A stretch of 64,000 nucleotides of DNA from Flavobacteriales bacterium. Lineage in GTDB: Bacteria; Bacteroidota; Bacteroidia; Flavobacteriales_F; PHOS-HE28. The stretch covers positions 205,491 through 269,490 of the forward strand of contig JACJZG010000003.1 in assembly GCA_020635715.1 (NCBI GenBank). Direction: 5' to 3'. How positions within the stretch are numbered: the stretch's first letter is position 1; every line of letters begins with the position of its first letter. Of this stretch, positions 16,193-24,863 are shown one piece after another. The translations under genes were made by a program, and so were the position numbers. The notes below the pieces were generated by a model that saw nothing but the letters and a program-made list of their open reading frames with translations, had not been told where the DNA came from and searched no databases.

Positions 16193-19100
16193 ATGGCCGA
16201 TTTTCCGTCATCAACTGCAGTAGCTATGAAAGCACACTTGGTCACCGCAACTGATATCGCTCAATGGGCAAATACCTTGGAGTCACGAGCTCTATTGCCG
16301 AAGCTCATCAGAAAGTTGGCGGTTGCGAGCAGGCTCACGTTCAAGGCCATCAGATTTACGTCGGACGAAGGGGTGCAAGAGCCAGACTGGGACGGTTTCT
16401 TGGATAGTCCTGAGCGAAGCACCTACATCCCGAAGGGTCAGTCGGGATGGGAGCTAAGCGTTCAAAAAAGCGTCAGAGCAAAGGCTGATCGAGACTTGGC
16501 TTTACGTGCTGGAGGCCTGTCCTCTTCGGAGCGAATGAAGACCACCTATGTATGCGTTACTGCGCGAAGGTGGCCGGAGAAAAAGTCATGGGTGAAAGCG
16601 CATAACGCTAAGGGCCATCGGCAGTGGCGCAAGGTGATTGCTTATGATGCAACCGATATTGAGACTTGGTTGGAGTCCGCTCCTGATAGCGTTCAGGTCT
16701 GGTTCTCCGAACTGCTTGGGAAAAAGCCGCAGGAAGTGGCAAGTATCAACGCTGCATGGTCGAGTTGGGCCGATGTATCGAAGAGGCCACTGACACCGAG
16801 GCTGATGATGGCGGGTCGCGGCAAACAGGTGGATCAACTCTTGGGTCAATTGAACGGACCGCCTCAGGTTGTTCTGATAAAGGGTGATACACGGGAAGAG
16901 GTTCAAGCCTTTGTTCTTGCGGCGATTATGGGTACTGCTGGCCCAGAGAATGAAGCCAACGCAGCGCGTACCCTCATTCTCAAAAGTAGAGCCGCTTGGG
17001 ACATTTACTCTCTCAGCATTTCGCCAATGGTGCTGGTGGCGATGTTCGATGATCGCAGCGGCATAGAAAGGACCGTTCGAGCTGGCCACACAGTGGTCAT
17101 TCCCATGGATCGAAGCGATGCATCGGAAGATTCCTGTATGCAATTGCCTCCCATTAATCGTGCAGAGGCGGCTGAAGCGCTGAAGGAAATGGGGTGTAAG
17201 GCTGGCGACATCCGTGCACTTGCATTTGCAGGTCACAGAAGCCTTATGAGCTTGAGGAGACAGTTGGCCGATGTGCGGTCCGTTTATGAACCCCGTTGGG
17301 CCAGGAGCGCTGCAGCCGACATTCTCATTCCCGCTCTGCTTGCTAGCTCTTGGTCGGAGGGGACTGATCGGAATGAAGGTGATCGAAAGATCATGGAAAC
17401 GCTCAGCGGCCAAGGTTACGAGGATTTACGGTCCGAGCTTCTGAAATGGGCGGATGAGCCAGATGCTCCTGTTAGATTGGTCGATAAGACATGGTATGTC
17501 GTCTCTCAAGAGGACCTATGGGCGCAGGTCAGAAAGCGCATCACATCCGAGAATCTTCAGTCGTTCGGACAAGTGGTTGTAGATGTGCTCAAATGCTCAC
17601 TTCCGAGCTTGGGTCTTCCCCCTGATGAGCGGATGTATGCTCAGGTGCGAGGATTACACCCAAACGTCTCAGAAGATCTCAGACGTGGGCTTGTTGAGAG
17701 TCTCGCCTTCATGGGCGCGCGAGGAGGTGGAATCAAGCTCGGCGATGGCAGTCTCTTGGATGCAGCACCCGCTCGCATATTGCACGAGGTTCTTTCTGCT
17801 GCAAATGCCGATTGGCGAATCTGGGCAAGCCTAAGTGATCAGCTTCCGGCTTTTGCGGAGGCAGCACCGGAGGTATTCATTAATGCAGTTCAGGAGGGCC
17901 TGAAATGCAGCCCATCCCCGTTTGGGCCTCTCTTCTCTCAAGAAGAGGGCGCGTTCTTCGGGCGCAGCTACTACGTTGGCCTCATTTGGGCGCTTGAAAC
18001 TCTCGCTTGGAAGTCTGACCATTTGGCAAGTTCCTCGGATGCATTGGCGGGTCTGATACCGCTTGATCCGATCAAGAAACAGACCAATCGTCCCTTGGAC
18101 AGTCTATATCATGTCATGCAACCTTGGGTGCAGAACTGCAACAGTTCTGTAGACGAGCGATTGAAGGTCATGGGTGTATTGCGGCAACGGCGACCTTCTG
18201 AGGGGTATCTGCTCTTCATTGAAATGATGCCGGATCACAGTAGGGCTGCATGGCATTACACACACACGCCGCGATGGAGAGATTGGTTCTCTGAGCGCCG
18301 AACCTACTATACAGGTGAAGATGTGAATGCTGTGCTAGACACCGTGAGCGCATGGTTGATTGAAGACACCCGAAATGACCCAGATCGTTGTGTTCAGCTT
18401 TGCGGTTGTCTTGATAGGGCTTCGCGTCCCTTTTTTGAAGAAACGATAAAGCATTTGTCCAACATCGATCTCTCTTCATGGTCCGGGGAACAGCGGATGG
18501 CCGTTTGGGATGTGCTGAGGGATCTTCATACGCGTCACACAACTTATCGGAAACGTCCTGCTACCATGTCTAGGGACCTATTAAAGCAACTTCAAGCGTT
18601 GATGAATAGCTATGAGCCACTGGATCCACTGTTGCGATTCCGTTGGCTCTTTACCGGTTCGCAAACGCTTCCTGCTGAGGATGTACGGGGCTATGAAGAA
18701 GTGGAGGCCCGACTAACAGCAGAAGCAGCGGAGTCCATCATTGAACACTATGGCGCTGATGGGGTCTGCAGCATGAACGCTGTAATCGACCGCTCCGGAT
18801 TATTTGGAGATGCTTGTGGACGCGTAGCCTTGAGCGATGCGTGTGAGTTCGCCCTGCTCAACTGGTCGGTGAATCATACAAGTGAGAAAGTCGCGTGGTT
18901 TGGACGCGCATTCGTAAGTGCAAGACATCGAAAGTGTGGCTGGGATTGGGTTGACTCCCACATGTCGAGACAAGAATGGCTCAATTGGACAGATGAGAAG
19001 AAAGCTACCTTCTTTGCTTCCATTCCGTTCGAGCCAGGGACGTGGCAACGCGTTGCCTCTATGGGGGAGAGTATGTATGCGGCATACTGGAGGACCTCTA

Positions 19101-20014
19101 CACCACAGGGAGTGATGGATGTCGACCAATCTTTGTTTGCAGCAGAGCGGTTCCTTGAGAACGACAAACCGCTCCGGTCATTGGTGGCTATCCTGAGACA
19201 CGGACGAGGGGAGAAGTGCGAAGGGTCAACGGAGTTTTTGACAAAGGCACTGGAGAACTGTGTGCGCACCTACATGCAAGAGAGAAGTGAGGTATGGATG
19301 CCGGAGTATACGGTCACCGAGGCACATGAGATTCTATCCAAGCGTCAGGACATAGATCGACAAAGAGTCGCGCTTATCGAGTGGCAGTTTTTTGATCTGT
19401 TGGAGAGAAAGGATCTTGTCCTTTACGAGGAGATGGCAAGGGACCCTGAGCCCTTTGCAGACGTGCTTTCCTATATGAATCGGTCAATCCAGGATCCCGA
19501 GAGAATTCCGACCGAACAGGAGGGGCGTTTGATTACACGAGCCTATGCTGTGATCAAAGGATGGAAGGGCATGCCTGCCGCTCGCTCGGATGGAAGCATA
19601 TCGGAGGAGGGATTGGAAACTTGGTACAGGAAAGCTGTCGCTGCTGTGGCTGCGAGGGGAAGAATGTGGAGCGACTATCCTCTAGGTGAAAAGCTCCGAT
19701 ATGCTCCTGCTGATCCTGATGGCACATGGCCTTGCTTGGCTGTGCGGAACTTGATAGAAAAGTTGCAGAGTGATGATCTGGAACGAGGCGTGGAAATTGC
19801 AGTCTACAACGTACGTGGGCTAAGCGCTGCGGATGGAGGGCATAGCGAGCGCACTCTATCAGAGCGGTATGAGGCATACGCGAGGGCCGTCGAATTCACC
19901 CACCTAAGAACTGCTGCAATGCTGCGCAGGATCGCACAGGACTTTACCAGTAGCGCTCGTTTCTGGGAGAAGCGCCAACAGGCACAGCAAGCGGTGGAGT
20001 ATCATATGGGATAA
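16193..20014 (+). CDS. Large (1273 aa) candidate defence protein, N-terminal nuclease-like region plus degenerate P-loop-like and helical regions
   Basis: The N-terminal 200 residues follow a pattern I associate with large uncharacterised bacterial proteins: TATDIAQWANTLESRALLP, then EGVQEPDWDGFLDSPERST and YIPKGQSGWELSVQK. Next come TTYVCVTARRWPEKKSWV and VIAYDATDIETWLESAPDSV. This resembles a restriction-endonuclease-like (PD-(D/E)XK/Mrr-type) arrangement, but the family name is uncertain. Around residues 204-235, LMMAGRGKQVDQLLGQL and VVLIKGDTREEVQAFVLAA look like an NTPase core whose Walker A lacks the GKS/T. The remaining 900 residues look like helical repeats. The start may be the ATG at 16193 or the internal ATG at 16226 (MKAHLVTATDI). 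Island location and architecture suggest an anti-phage or abortive-infection role; this is inference. Confidence 0.7.
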   Translation: MADFPSSTAVAMKAHLVTATDIAQWANTLESRALLPKLIRKLAVASRLTFKAIRFTSDEGVQEPDWDGFLDSPERSTYIPKGQSGWELSVQKSVRAKADRDLALRAGGLSSSERMKTTYVCVTARRWPEKKSWVKAHNAKGHRQWRKVIAYDATDIETWLESAPDSVQVWFSELLGKKPQEVASINAAWSSWADVSKRPLTPRLMMAGRGKQVDQLLGQLNGPPQVVLIKGDTREEVQAFVLAAIMGTAGPENEANAARTLILKSRAAWDIYSLSISPMVLVAMFDDRSGIERTVRAGHTVVIPMDRSDASEDSCMQLPPINRAEAAEALKEMGCKAGDIRALAFAGHRSLMSLRRQLADVRSVYEPRWARSAAADILIPALLASSWSEGTDRNEGDRKIMETLSGQGYEDLRSELLKWADEPDAPVRLVDKTWYVVSQEDLWAQVRKRITSENLQSFGQVVVDVLKCSLPSLGLPPDERMYAQVRGLHPNVSEDLRRGLVESLAFMGARGGGIKLGDGSLLDAAPARILHEVLSAANADWRIWASLSDQLPAFAEAAPEVFINAVQEGLKCSPSPFGPLFSQEEGAFFGRSYYVGLIWALETLAWKSDHLASSSDALAGLIPLDPIKKQTNRPLDSLYHVMQPWVQNCNSSVDERLKVMGVLRQRRPSEGYLLFIEMMPDHSRAAWHYTHTPRWRDWFSERRTYYTGEDVNAVLDTVSAWLIEDTRNDPDRCVQLCGCLDRASRPFFEETIKHLSNIDLSSWSGEQRMAVWDVLRDLHTRHTTYRKRPATMSRDLLKQLQALMNSYEPLDPLLRFRWLFTGSQTLPAEDVRGYEEVEARLTAEAAESIIEHYGADGVCSMNAVIDRSGLFGDACGRVALSDACEFALLNWSVNHTSEKVAWFGRAFVSARHRKCGWDWVDSHMSRQEWLNWTDEKKATFFASIPFEPGTWQRVASMGESMYAAYWRTSTPQGVMDVDQSLFAAERFLENDKPLRSLVAILRHGRGEKCEGSTEFLTKALENCVRTYMQERSEVWMPEYTVTEAHEILSKRQDIDRQRVALIEWQFFDLLERKDLVLYEEMARDPEPFADVLSYMNRSIQDPERIPTEQEGRLITRAYAVIKGWKGMPAARSDGSISEEGLETWYRKAVAAVAARGRMWSDYPLGEKLRYAPADPDGTWPCLAVRNLIEKLQSDDLERGVEIAVYNVRGLSAADGGHSERTLSERYEAYARAVEFTHLRTAAMLRRIAQDFTSSARFWEKRQQAQQAVEYHMG

Positions 20015-20078
20015 CTATACCGATCAAGGTGAGATCCACACCCAGGAACACGCTTATAAGGCGAATCGCAGCGGCTGG

Positions 20079-20462
20079 TCAGGGTTTCTTGGGCAACTTT
20101 CCGCACCCTTCGTTCTGGCAGCACAGAGGGAGTTTCGCGAATGCCTCCGGGTTACCCGGTGTGCCGTCGGCTGAGTAGCCCAACTTCACCAGCGCAGCGC
20201 GGAGCTTCGTAGCATCGGTCTTCTTCGGGTCAAAGTCCACAAGCACCGCTGCTGTGGAGAGGTCCACATCGACCTTCTTCACGCCTTTCTCGTAAATCAT
20301 CTCCGTCTCGATGGTCTTCTCGCACATGTCGCAGATGGCACTGCTCTGGAGTTTCACGCTCTCCAAGCCAGGCTTGGTGGTCGAAGTGGCATCCTGGCCG
20401 CTGACGTTGAAGGAAACGAGCACGCCGAAGGCAAGGGCTGAAACAAAGCTGGGGATGTTCAT
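20079..20462 (-). CDS. Secreted heavy-metal-associated (HMA) domain protein
   Basis: This 127-residue protein has a signal peptide (FVSALAFGVLVSFNVSGQ) and one HMA-like ferredoxin fold. The metal-binding loop SAICDMCEKTIETEM has the CxxC pair near residues 44-47, followed by KVDVDLSTAAVLVDFDPKKTD. A Cys-rich tail, LPLCCQNEGCGKLPKKP, adds further thiol ligands. It probably binds Cu, Zn or a similar ion in the periplasm and buffers or delivers it to the efflux system. It is the last gene of the minus-strand metal cluster and is convergent with the 1273-residue gene. Confidence 0.82.
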   Translation of the reverse strand: MNIPSFVSALAFGVLVSFNVSGQDATSTTKPGLESVKLQSSAICDMCEKTIETEMIYEKGVKKVDVDLSTAAVLVDFDPKKTDATKLRAALVKLGYSADGTPGNPEAFAKLPLCCQNEGCGKLPKKP

Positions 20463-20502
20463 CGTCTGATGTCTTTAACTGAAGTTGATGTTCTGTGATA
20501 TC

Positions 20503-20871
20503 CTAGGCGTTCGTAGGGCTTAGGATGATGGCAACGTCATCTGGCAACGGCATGCTACGCAGTGCGGGCACATTGGCCCCACCGGTATTTCCGATAGGCA
20601 CTTGGCCAACAAAACTCTTGACGCCGCCGAAGACCAAGCGGGGCAGTTGCCCCAGGATCTCGCGAAAATCCTTCACGCGGAAACCGAATCGGAGCATGCG
20701 CCAATGGACGGCATTGTGTTCCAACGGCCAACGCTGCGCAAGGATATGCGCTCGTTCGAGATGATGCCATTCACGCTGCAACTCACCATTTGCCCGCGCC
20801 GACAAGCTTGCTGCCAATTCAGCGCGGTAGTGTCTCTCCACGACCTGTGGCATCCTCCAGTGCAGCCGCAT
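20503..20871 (-). CDS. DUF3703 family protein
   Basis: This protein of about 122 residues carries the DUF3703 hallmarks: ELQREWHHLERAHILAQR, EHNAVHWRMLRFGFRVKDFREILGQLPRL and VPIGNTGGANVPALRSMPLPDD. The conserved His and Arg pattern suggests a metal- or nucleotide-binding helical protein, but the biochemical function is unknown. DUF3703 genes are often found near metal and mercury/cadmium resistance genes, which fits here. I prefer the ATG at 20871; a GTG at 20880 abutting the upstream stop would add three residues. Confidence 0.8.
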   Translation of the reverse strand: MRLHWRMPQVVERHYRAELAASLSARANGELQREWHHLERAHILAQRWPLEHNAVHWRMLRFGFRVKDFREILGQLPRLVFGGVKSFVGQVPIGNTGGANVPALRSMPLPDDVAIILSPTNA

Positions 20872-20880
20872 GCTGAGCAC

Positions 20881-21309
20881 TTACTTATGTCCCGAGCAGC
20901 AAGCCTTGCCTTTGGCGCAGGCCTTCGCATCCCAGCTTTCGGGTTTGGCCAACAGAGCGGCCACACGTTCGCTCTTGTCCTTGCCAACATGGCGAAGTAC
21001 TGCGGCTTGCACCTGTTCCTTCACCTTGGTCTTGGTCGTCGCATCCTTCTTCGCGTCACCCGTGACGGTCAAAGGCGTCTTCTCGAAGATGCCTGTTAGC
21101 TCAGTTCGCAGTTTAGCAGCTTGCTCATTCGCGATGAGGCCGTCGTTAATAAGCACGGTCATGATCCGAGTCGCTGCTGTCTTGCTATCCTCGACCGGAG
21201 GCGCAGGGTCGTGCAGGTCCGTGCCTGCAATGGTCATCGCGCTCACTGCTGGAGTCGTGAACGAGAACAGGCCGATCAGGGCGGCACCGGCAAGGAAAGA
21301 GAGCTTCAT
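20881..21309 (-). CDS. Secreted Cys-rich-tailed hypothetical protein of the metal cluster
   Basis: The ATG at 21309 gives 142 residues with a clean signal peptide (LSFLAGAALIGLFSFTTPAVSA). The frame is open 69 codons further upstream, but that part has no signal peptide and a non-coding look. The mature part is helical (AATRIMTVLINDGLIANEQAAKL, then KTKVKEQVQAAVLRHVGKDKSERVAAL) and ends in a thiol-rich CAKGKACCSGHK. I do not recognise a family. The Cys/His tail resembles that of the neighbouring HMA protein, so a periplasmic metal-binding role is plausible. Confidence 0.7.
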   Translation of the reverse strand: MKLSFLAGAALIGLFSFTTPAVSAMTIAGTDLHDPAPPVEDSKTAATRIMTVLINDGLIANEQAAKLRTELTGIFEKTPLTVTGDAKKDATTKTKVKEQVQAAVLRHVGKDKSERVAALLAKPESWDAKACAKGKACCSGHK

Positions 21310-21446
21310 ATTCAGGAGGTTCAGTGTTGTGTTAAGAGGTGATGGCAAGGACCTTGCCGATCGCAAGCTAAAGTACGGGCTGCTAGGGCGAAAGCCGAGG
21401 TGGCTAGGGGTTTCCTTGAAAGAAGGTCTAGGGATCCTAACTCGGG

Positions 21447-23330
21447 TCAACGCATTCGACTGGCGTTCAGGATAGCCAATAAGGCCACACCCACATCCGC
21501 GAACACGGCTTCCCACAATGTGGCCAACCCACCAGCACCCAAGATCAGCACGATGGCTTTCACTCCAAAAGCCAGGGTGATGTTCTGAGTAACGACCCGC
21601 TTGGTGGCCTTCCCGATCCGGATGGCTTCCGCGATACGTGAGGGCTGGTCGTTCTGAATAACTACATCGGCGGTTTCAATGGCTGCATCGCTGCCGAGCC
21701 CTCCCATTGCGATGCCGACATCGCTGAGGGCAAGGACCGGAGCATCGTTGATGCCATCGCCAACGAAAGCCACTACGGCTGAGGGGTTCTTTTTCACCTC
21801 CTGCATTCGCGTGACCTTGTCTTCGGGCAAAAGGTCACCAAAGGCTTTGTGGATGCCCAGGGTGGCCGCCACGCGCTGCGTAATGGTCGACTTGTCACCG
21901 CTAAGCATCACGATGTCCTGCACGCCAAGTGCTCGCAGTTCGTTCACGGCCTGTTGGGCATCTGATTTGATCTTGTCTGCCACGGTCAGGTAGCCTGCGT
22001 ATGAGCCGTCGATGGCCGCTACGACCATAGTCTCTTCGACTGCATCCACGTATGCAGGATAGCTTACGCTGAACTTGCGTAAAAGTTTGGCATTCCCCAC
22101 TAGCACTTCCTTTCCCTGAACTATTCCGCGCATGCCATGCCCGCTGATCTCCTCAACGCTGGAGGCCTCACCCACATTCGCTCCTTCGGAGTAACGCAAA
22201 ACGGCTTTCGCGATGGGATGGGAGCTGTGAGTTTCCATGGCCTTGACCACGCCGACGAGCTGTTGAGCGTCCATCGTATCGGCGGGTTTGACCTCCTGCA
22301 CAGCGAAGACACCTTCGGTGAGAGTTCCGGTCTTGTCGGTCACCAGTGTGTTCACCTTGGTCAGTGCGTCCAGGTGATTTCCGCCCTTCAGTAAGATCCC
22401 CTTCCGGCTCGCCGCACCAATGCCACCGAAGTAGCCGAGCGGAATACTGATGACCAACGCACAGGGGCACGAGATCACGAGGAAGATGAGCGCACGGTAC
22501 AGCCAGTCGTTGAACACATAGGGTTGCACGAACACTGCGGGAATCAAGACGATCCCTACGGCCAGTGCCACCACGATAGGGGTGTAGATACGCGCGAAGC
22601 GACGGATGAAGAGCTCTGTGGGCGCCTTGGACTTTGCCGCATTCTGCACAAGCTCCAGGATCCTTGCGAGACTGCTCTCGCCAAAAGGTTTGGTCACTCG
22701 TAGTTCGCTCACCTTGTCCGTGGCGATCATTCCGGCGAGCACAGGGCCTTCCGGTTCAATGGTCCGTGGCACACTTTCGCCGGTGAGCGCCGCTGTGTCG
22801 AAAGAGGCTTTCACACCCAGTAACACGCCATCAAGCGGTACACGATCGCCGACACGTACACGTATTGTTTCGCCCACCTTCACTTCGGCGGCCGGTAGTT
22901 CGATCACCTTTCCATCACGAACTACGTTAGCTGTATCCGGGCGCACATCGAGTAGTGCCCGGATGTTGCGTTTCGCGCGGTCTACGGCTGCATCCTGGAA
23001 CAGTTCGCCTACAGCGTAGAACAGCATCACGGCCACGCCCTCGGGATATTCGCCGATGAAGAACGCTCCGATGGTAGCCAGGCTCATGAGGAAGAACTCG
23101 CTGAAGACATCACCTTTCCTGATGGCGCGGAGTGCGTTCACAAGTACTGGCCAACCGACGGGTACGTAGGCAGCTAGATACCATGCGAACCGCCACCATG
23201 CTTGTTGCCAGAACTTCTCAGCGAGCTGGTCTACAGCAATGCCACCAGCGAGCAATGCGAACGAGAGGATCGCTGGCAGATAAGAGCGCAGGTATCCGGT
23301 GGGTTGGTCTTTTTTGACGGTCATGTTCAA
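21447..23330 (-). CDS. Heavy-metal-translocating P1B-type ATPase (Zn/Cd/Pb type)
   Basis: This 627-residue inner-membrane pump lacks the usual N-terminal HMA domain and starts directly with transmembrane helices (LPAILSFALLAGGIAVD). It has the actuator TGES at TAALTGESVPR, the ion-path motif SCPCALVISIPLG near residue 290, and the phosphorylation site VTDKTGTLTEGVF. HP is at SSHPIAKAV and the hinge is GDGINDAPVLALSDVGIAMGG. The CPC motif and the C-terminal pattern fit the CadA/ZntA group, which exports Zn, Cd or Pb by ATP hydrolysis. The ATG at 23330 overlaps the upstream stop (ATGA). Loss of the fused HMA domain may be compensated by the separate HMA protein at 20079-20462. Confidence 0.93.
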   Translation of the reverse strand: MNMTVKKDQPTGYLRSYLPAILSFALLAGGIAVDQLAEKFWQQAWWRFAWYLAAYVPVGWPVLVNALRAIRKGDVFSEFFLMSLATIGAFFIGEYPEGVAVMLFYAVGELFQDAAVDRAKRNIRALLDVRPDTANVVRDGKVIELPAAEVKVGETIRVRVGDRVPLDGVLLGVKASFDTAALTGESVPRTIEPEGPVLAGMIATDKVSELRVTKPFGESSLARILELVQNAAKSKAPTELFIRRFARIYTPIVVALAVGIVLIPAVFVQPYVFNDWLYRALIFLVISCPCALVISIPLGYFGGIGAASRKGILLKGGNHLDALTKVNTLVTDKTGTLTEGVFAVQEVKPADTMDAQQLVGVVKAMETHSSHPIAKAVLRYSEGANVGEASSVEEISGHGMRGIVQGKEVLVGNAKLLRKFSVSYPAYVDAVEETMVVAAIDGSYAGYLTVADKIKSDAQQAVNELRALGVQDIVMLSGDKSTITQRVAATLGIHKAFGDLLPEDKVTRMQEVKKNPSAVVAFVGDGINDAPVLALSDVGIAMGGLGSDAAIETADVVIQNDQPSRIAEAIRIGKATKRVVTQNITLAFGVKAIVLILGAGGLATLWEAVFADVGVALLAILNASRMR

Positions 23331-23890
23331 GCGATCGCTGAAGAGTTGTGGTCAGGGTTCGAAAGACGATGCATCCCCCACCAGGCTAAGGGAGCGAGAA
23401 CGGTCACACTCAGCATACCTGGGAAGTAGCCGTAGGGTTCATTCGTAAAGAAGGGAAAGCTGAAATGGGCCAATTCCGTGATGCCCATAGCGGAGAAGAA
23501 AGTCCAAGCCAGGTAATGACCGAACGGATTCCGATGCCGCATAAGCACCGGGACTGCCAACCATGCGCCCACCGAAAGCAGGACAAGCATGATGAGTGGG
23601 ATCGACGTGATCTCTGGAGTACGAACCTGTGTGATCTCAGCCAAGCGGCCGAAAAAGCCCGTGACCTTCTCTTCTACGCGATGCGCAGCAAAGAGGCCCA
23701 TCACGAGCCAGAAGGGAACCTTGATCCGCTGAAAGCTCGGGCGGTAGGGTGTAAGCACCCACAGGATGAACCCCGTGAGGAAGCCGGAGGTGAAGATGAG
23801 CGCTGTCCAGAAACCGAAGGATACATATCCTAGGATGAGGATCAACGCTGTGAATAGGAAAGCGATCGTATGGACGGAAGCGTTGGTCAT
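23327..23890 (-). CDS. HXXEE-like multi-pass membrane protein
   Basis: This 187-residue protein has five or so hydrophobic helices (IAFLFTALILILGYVSFGFW, IFTSGFLTGFILWVLTPY, SIPLIMLVLLSVGAWLAVPV and later ones). The second half of the first domain has MGLFAAHRVEEKVTGFF, matching the H-x-x-E-E pattern that names the HXXEE domain family. Function is unknown. It overlaps the P-type ATPase start by four bases and is probably co-translated with it, so it may assist the pump or handle metal ions in the membrane. Confidence 0.7.
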   Translation of the reverse strand: MTNASVHTIAFLFTALILILGYVSFGFWTALIFTSGFLTGFILWVLTPYRPSFQRIKVPFWLVMGLFAAHRVEEKVTGFFGRLAEITQVRTPEITSIPLIMLVLLSVGAWLAVPVLMRHRNPFGHYLAWTFFSAMGITELAHFSFPFFTNEPYGYFPGMLSVTVLAPLAWWGMHRLSNPDHNSSAIA

Positions 23891-23944
23891 GATCTCTGAT
23901 CGTTTGCCAGTAACCAGCTTTTATCCGCAGCGCCACTGAGCAGT

Positions 23945-24415
23945 TCAGTCATTGTTGGCAGTATTCTGGCGAATGCGCTGCTTCCAACTCACGTACCACT
24001 TGCGATGGTGGAGGCTTATGAGAAAGTACACGAGCAACGCGCCTGTAGTGGCGATAGTGAACATGTTGAGCCCAACCGCGACACCGATCGCTGCAGTGCA
24101 CCATATGGTGGCGGCCGTGGTTAGGCCCTTTGAATACCCGCTGCCACTGTCCTTGTATACGATGCCCGCTCCCAAGAACCCGATGCCCATGACCACATTG
24201 GCCACGATGCGCGAGGTCGCAGCTACATCTTCCAAATGCCCGGCAATGCTCGTGAACAAGGCTGCGCCAACGCACACCGCCGCGTAGGTGCGTATTCCAG
24301 CATCTCGGCTATGGCGTTCCCGGTCGTAACCGATAAGAGCGCCGAGCACTGCTGCAGCGATCAACTTGCTCGCGATGATCAGTTCGTCCTGGACGTCTAA
24401 GAGGTGCATTTCCAT
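23945..24415 (-). CDS. MgtC/SapB family membrane protein
   Basis: The protein has 156 residues and four helices. The family signature is ALIGYDRERHSRDAGIRTYAAVCVGAALFT followed by ANVVMGIGFLGAGIVYKD and GLTTAATIWCTAAIGVAVG. MgtC proteins affect magnesium homeostasis and membrane ATPase activity in pathogens, and SapB-type relatives are common in environmental bacteria. Within this cluster it probably takes part in divalent cation homeostasis. The C-terminal soluble MgtC domain is absent, as in SapB-like short forms. Gap to the next minus gene is three bases. Confidence 0.88.
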   Translation of the reverse strand: MEMHLLDVQDELIIASKLIAAAVLGALIGYDRERHSRDAGIRTYAAVCVGAALFTSIAGHLEDVAATSRIVANVVMGIGFLGAGIVYKDSGSGYSKGLTTAATIWCTAAIGVAVGLNMFTIATTGALLVYFLISLHHRKWYVSWKQRIRQNTANND

Positions 24416-24418
24416 GGT

Positions 24419-24838
24419 TCAGTGCTGATGGCCGTCGTTGGGGTTGTGCTGTTCTGGAGCTGGGGGTATGCTCATGCGAGGACCGCTCTTGAGCTCCGCA
24501 CTGGCGAAGCCATCACCGGTCTTGAAACTGGGAACAACGGTGAACGCATTCGGGTTGATGAGCACAACACGAAAGCCGCCGTCTTTTGTTGGCTCGAAGA
24601 CTGGGTTCGCCGTGCTGTTGTCGGCGAACCGGACGTAGGCAACGCCACCCCACGCGGATACAGCCGTACCCAGCGTATCGAAGAGGTAGAAGCGTACTTC
24701 ATCCCCGCTCAATACCATTTCGATGCAATGGGCACCAGAACGTGCGACCTGTCCCCCATGAGGAGCGTTGATCATCGGGTGCTGAGCTTGTAGGGCTGTT
24801 GTAGCCATGACCGTTAGTGCCAGTGCGGTGTGTTTCAT
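24419..24838 (-). CDS. Secreted hypothetical protein of the metal cluster
   Basis: From the ATG at 24838 the protein has 139 residues with a signal peptide (ALALTVMATTALQAQ). The mature N-terminus HPMINAPHGGQVARSGAHCIEMVLSGDEVRFYLFD resembles the HGG-containing module sometimes found beside metal efflux adaptors. The C-terminus is Pro/His-rich (IPPAPEQHNPNDGHQH). A beta-sandwich periplasmic metal-binding protein is plausible, but the family is not firmly recognised. The open frame continues 35 codons upstream, but the signal peptide fixes the start. Confidence 0.68.
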   Translation of the reverse strand: MKHTALALTVMATTALQAQHPMINAPHGGQVARSGAHCIEMVLSGDEVRFYLFDTLGTAVSAWGGVAYVRFADNSTANPVFEPTKDGGFRVVLINPNAFTVVPSFKTGDGFASAELKSGPRMSIPPAPEQHNPNDGHQH

Positions 24839-24863
24839 GGACGTTGTATCTGATGTGTGCGTG

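Noticed and set aside
21310..21516. N-terminal extension of the Cys-tailed protein
   Set aside because: The signal peptide starts at the ATG at 21309; the upstream part is Arg/Ser/Pro-rich, overlaps the ATPase gene end and lacks support.
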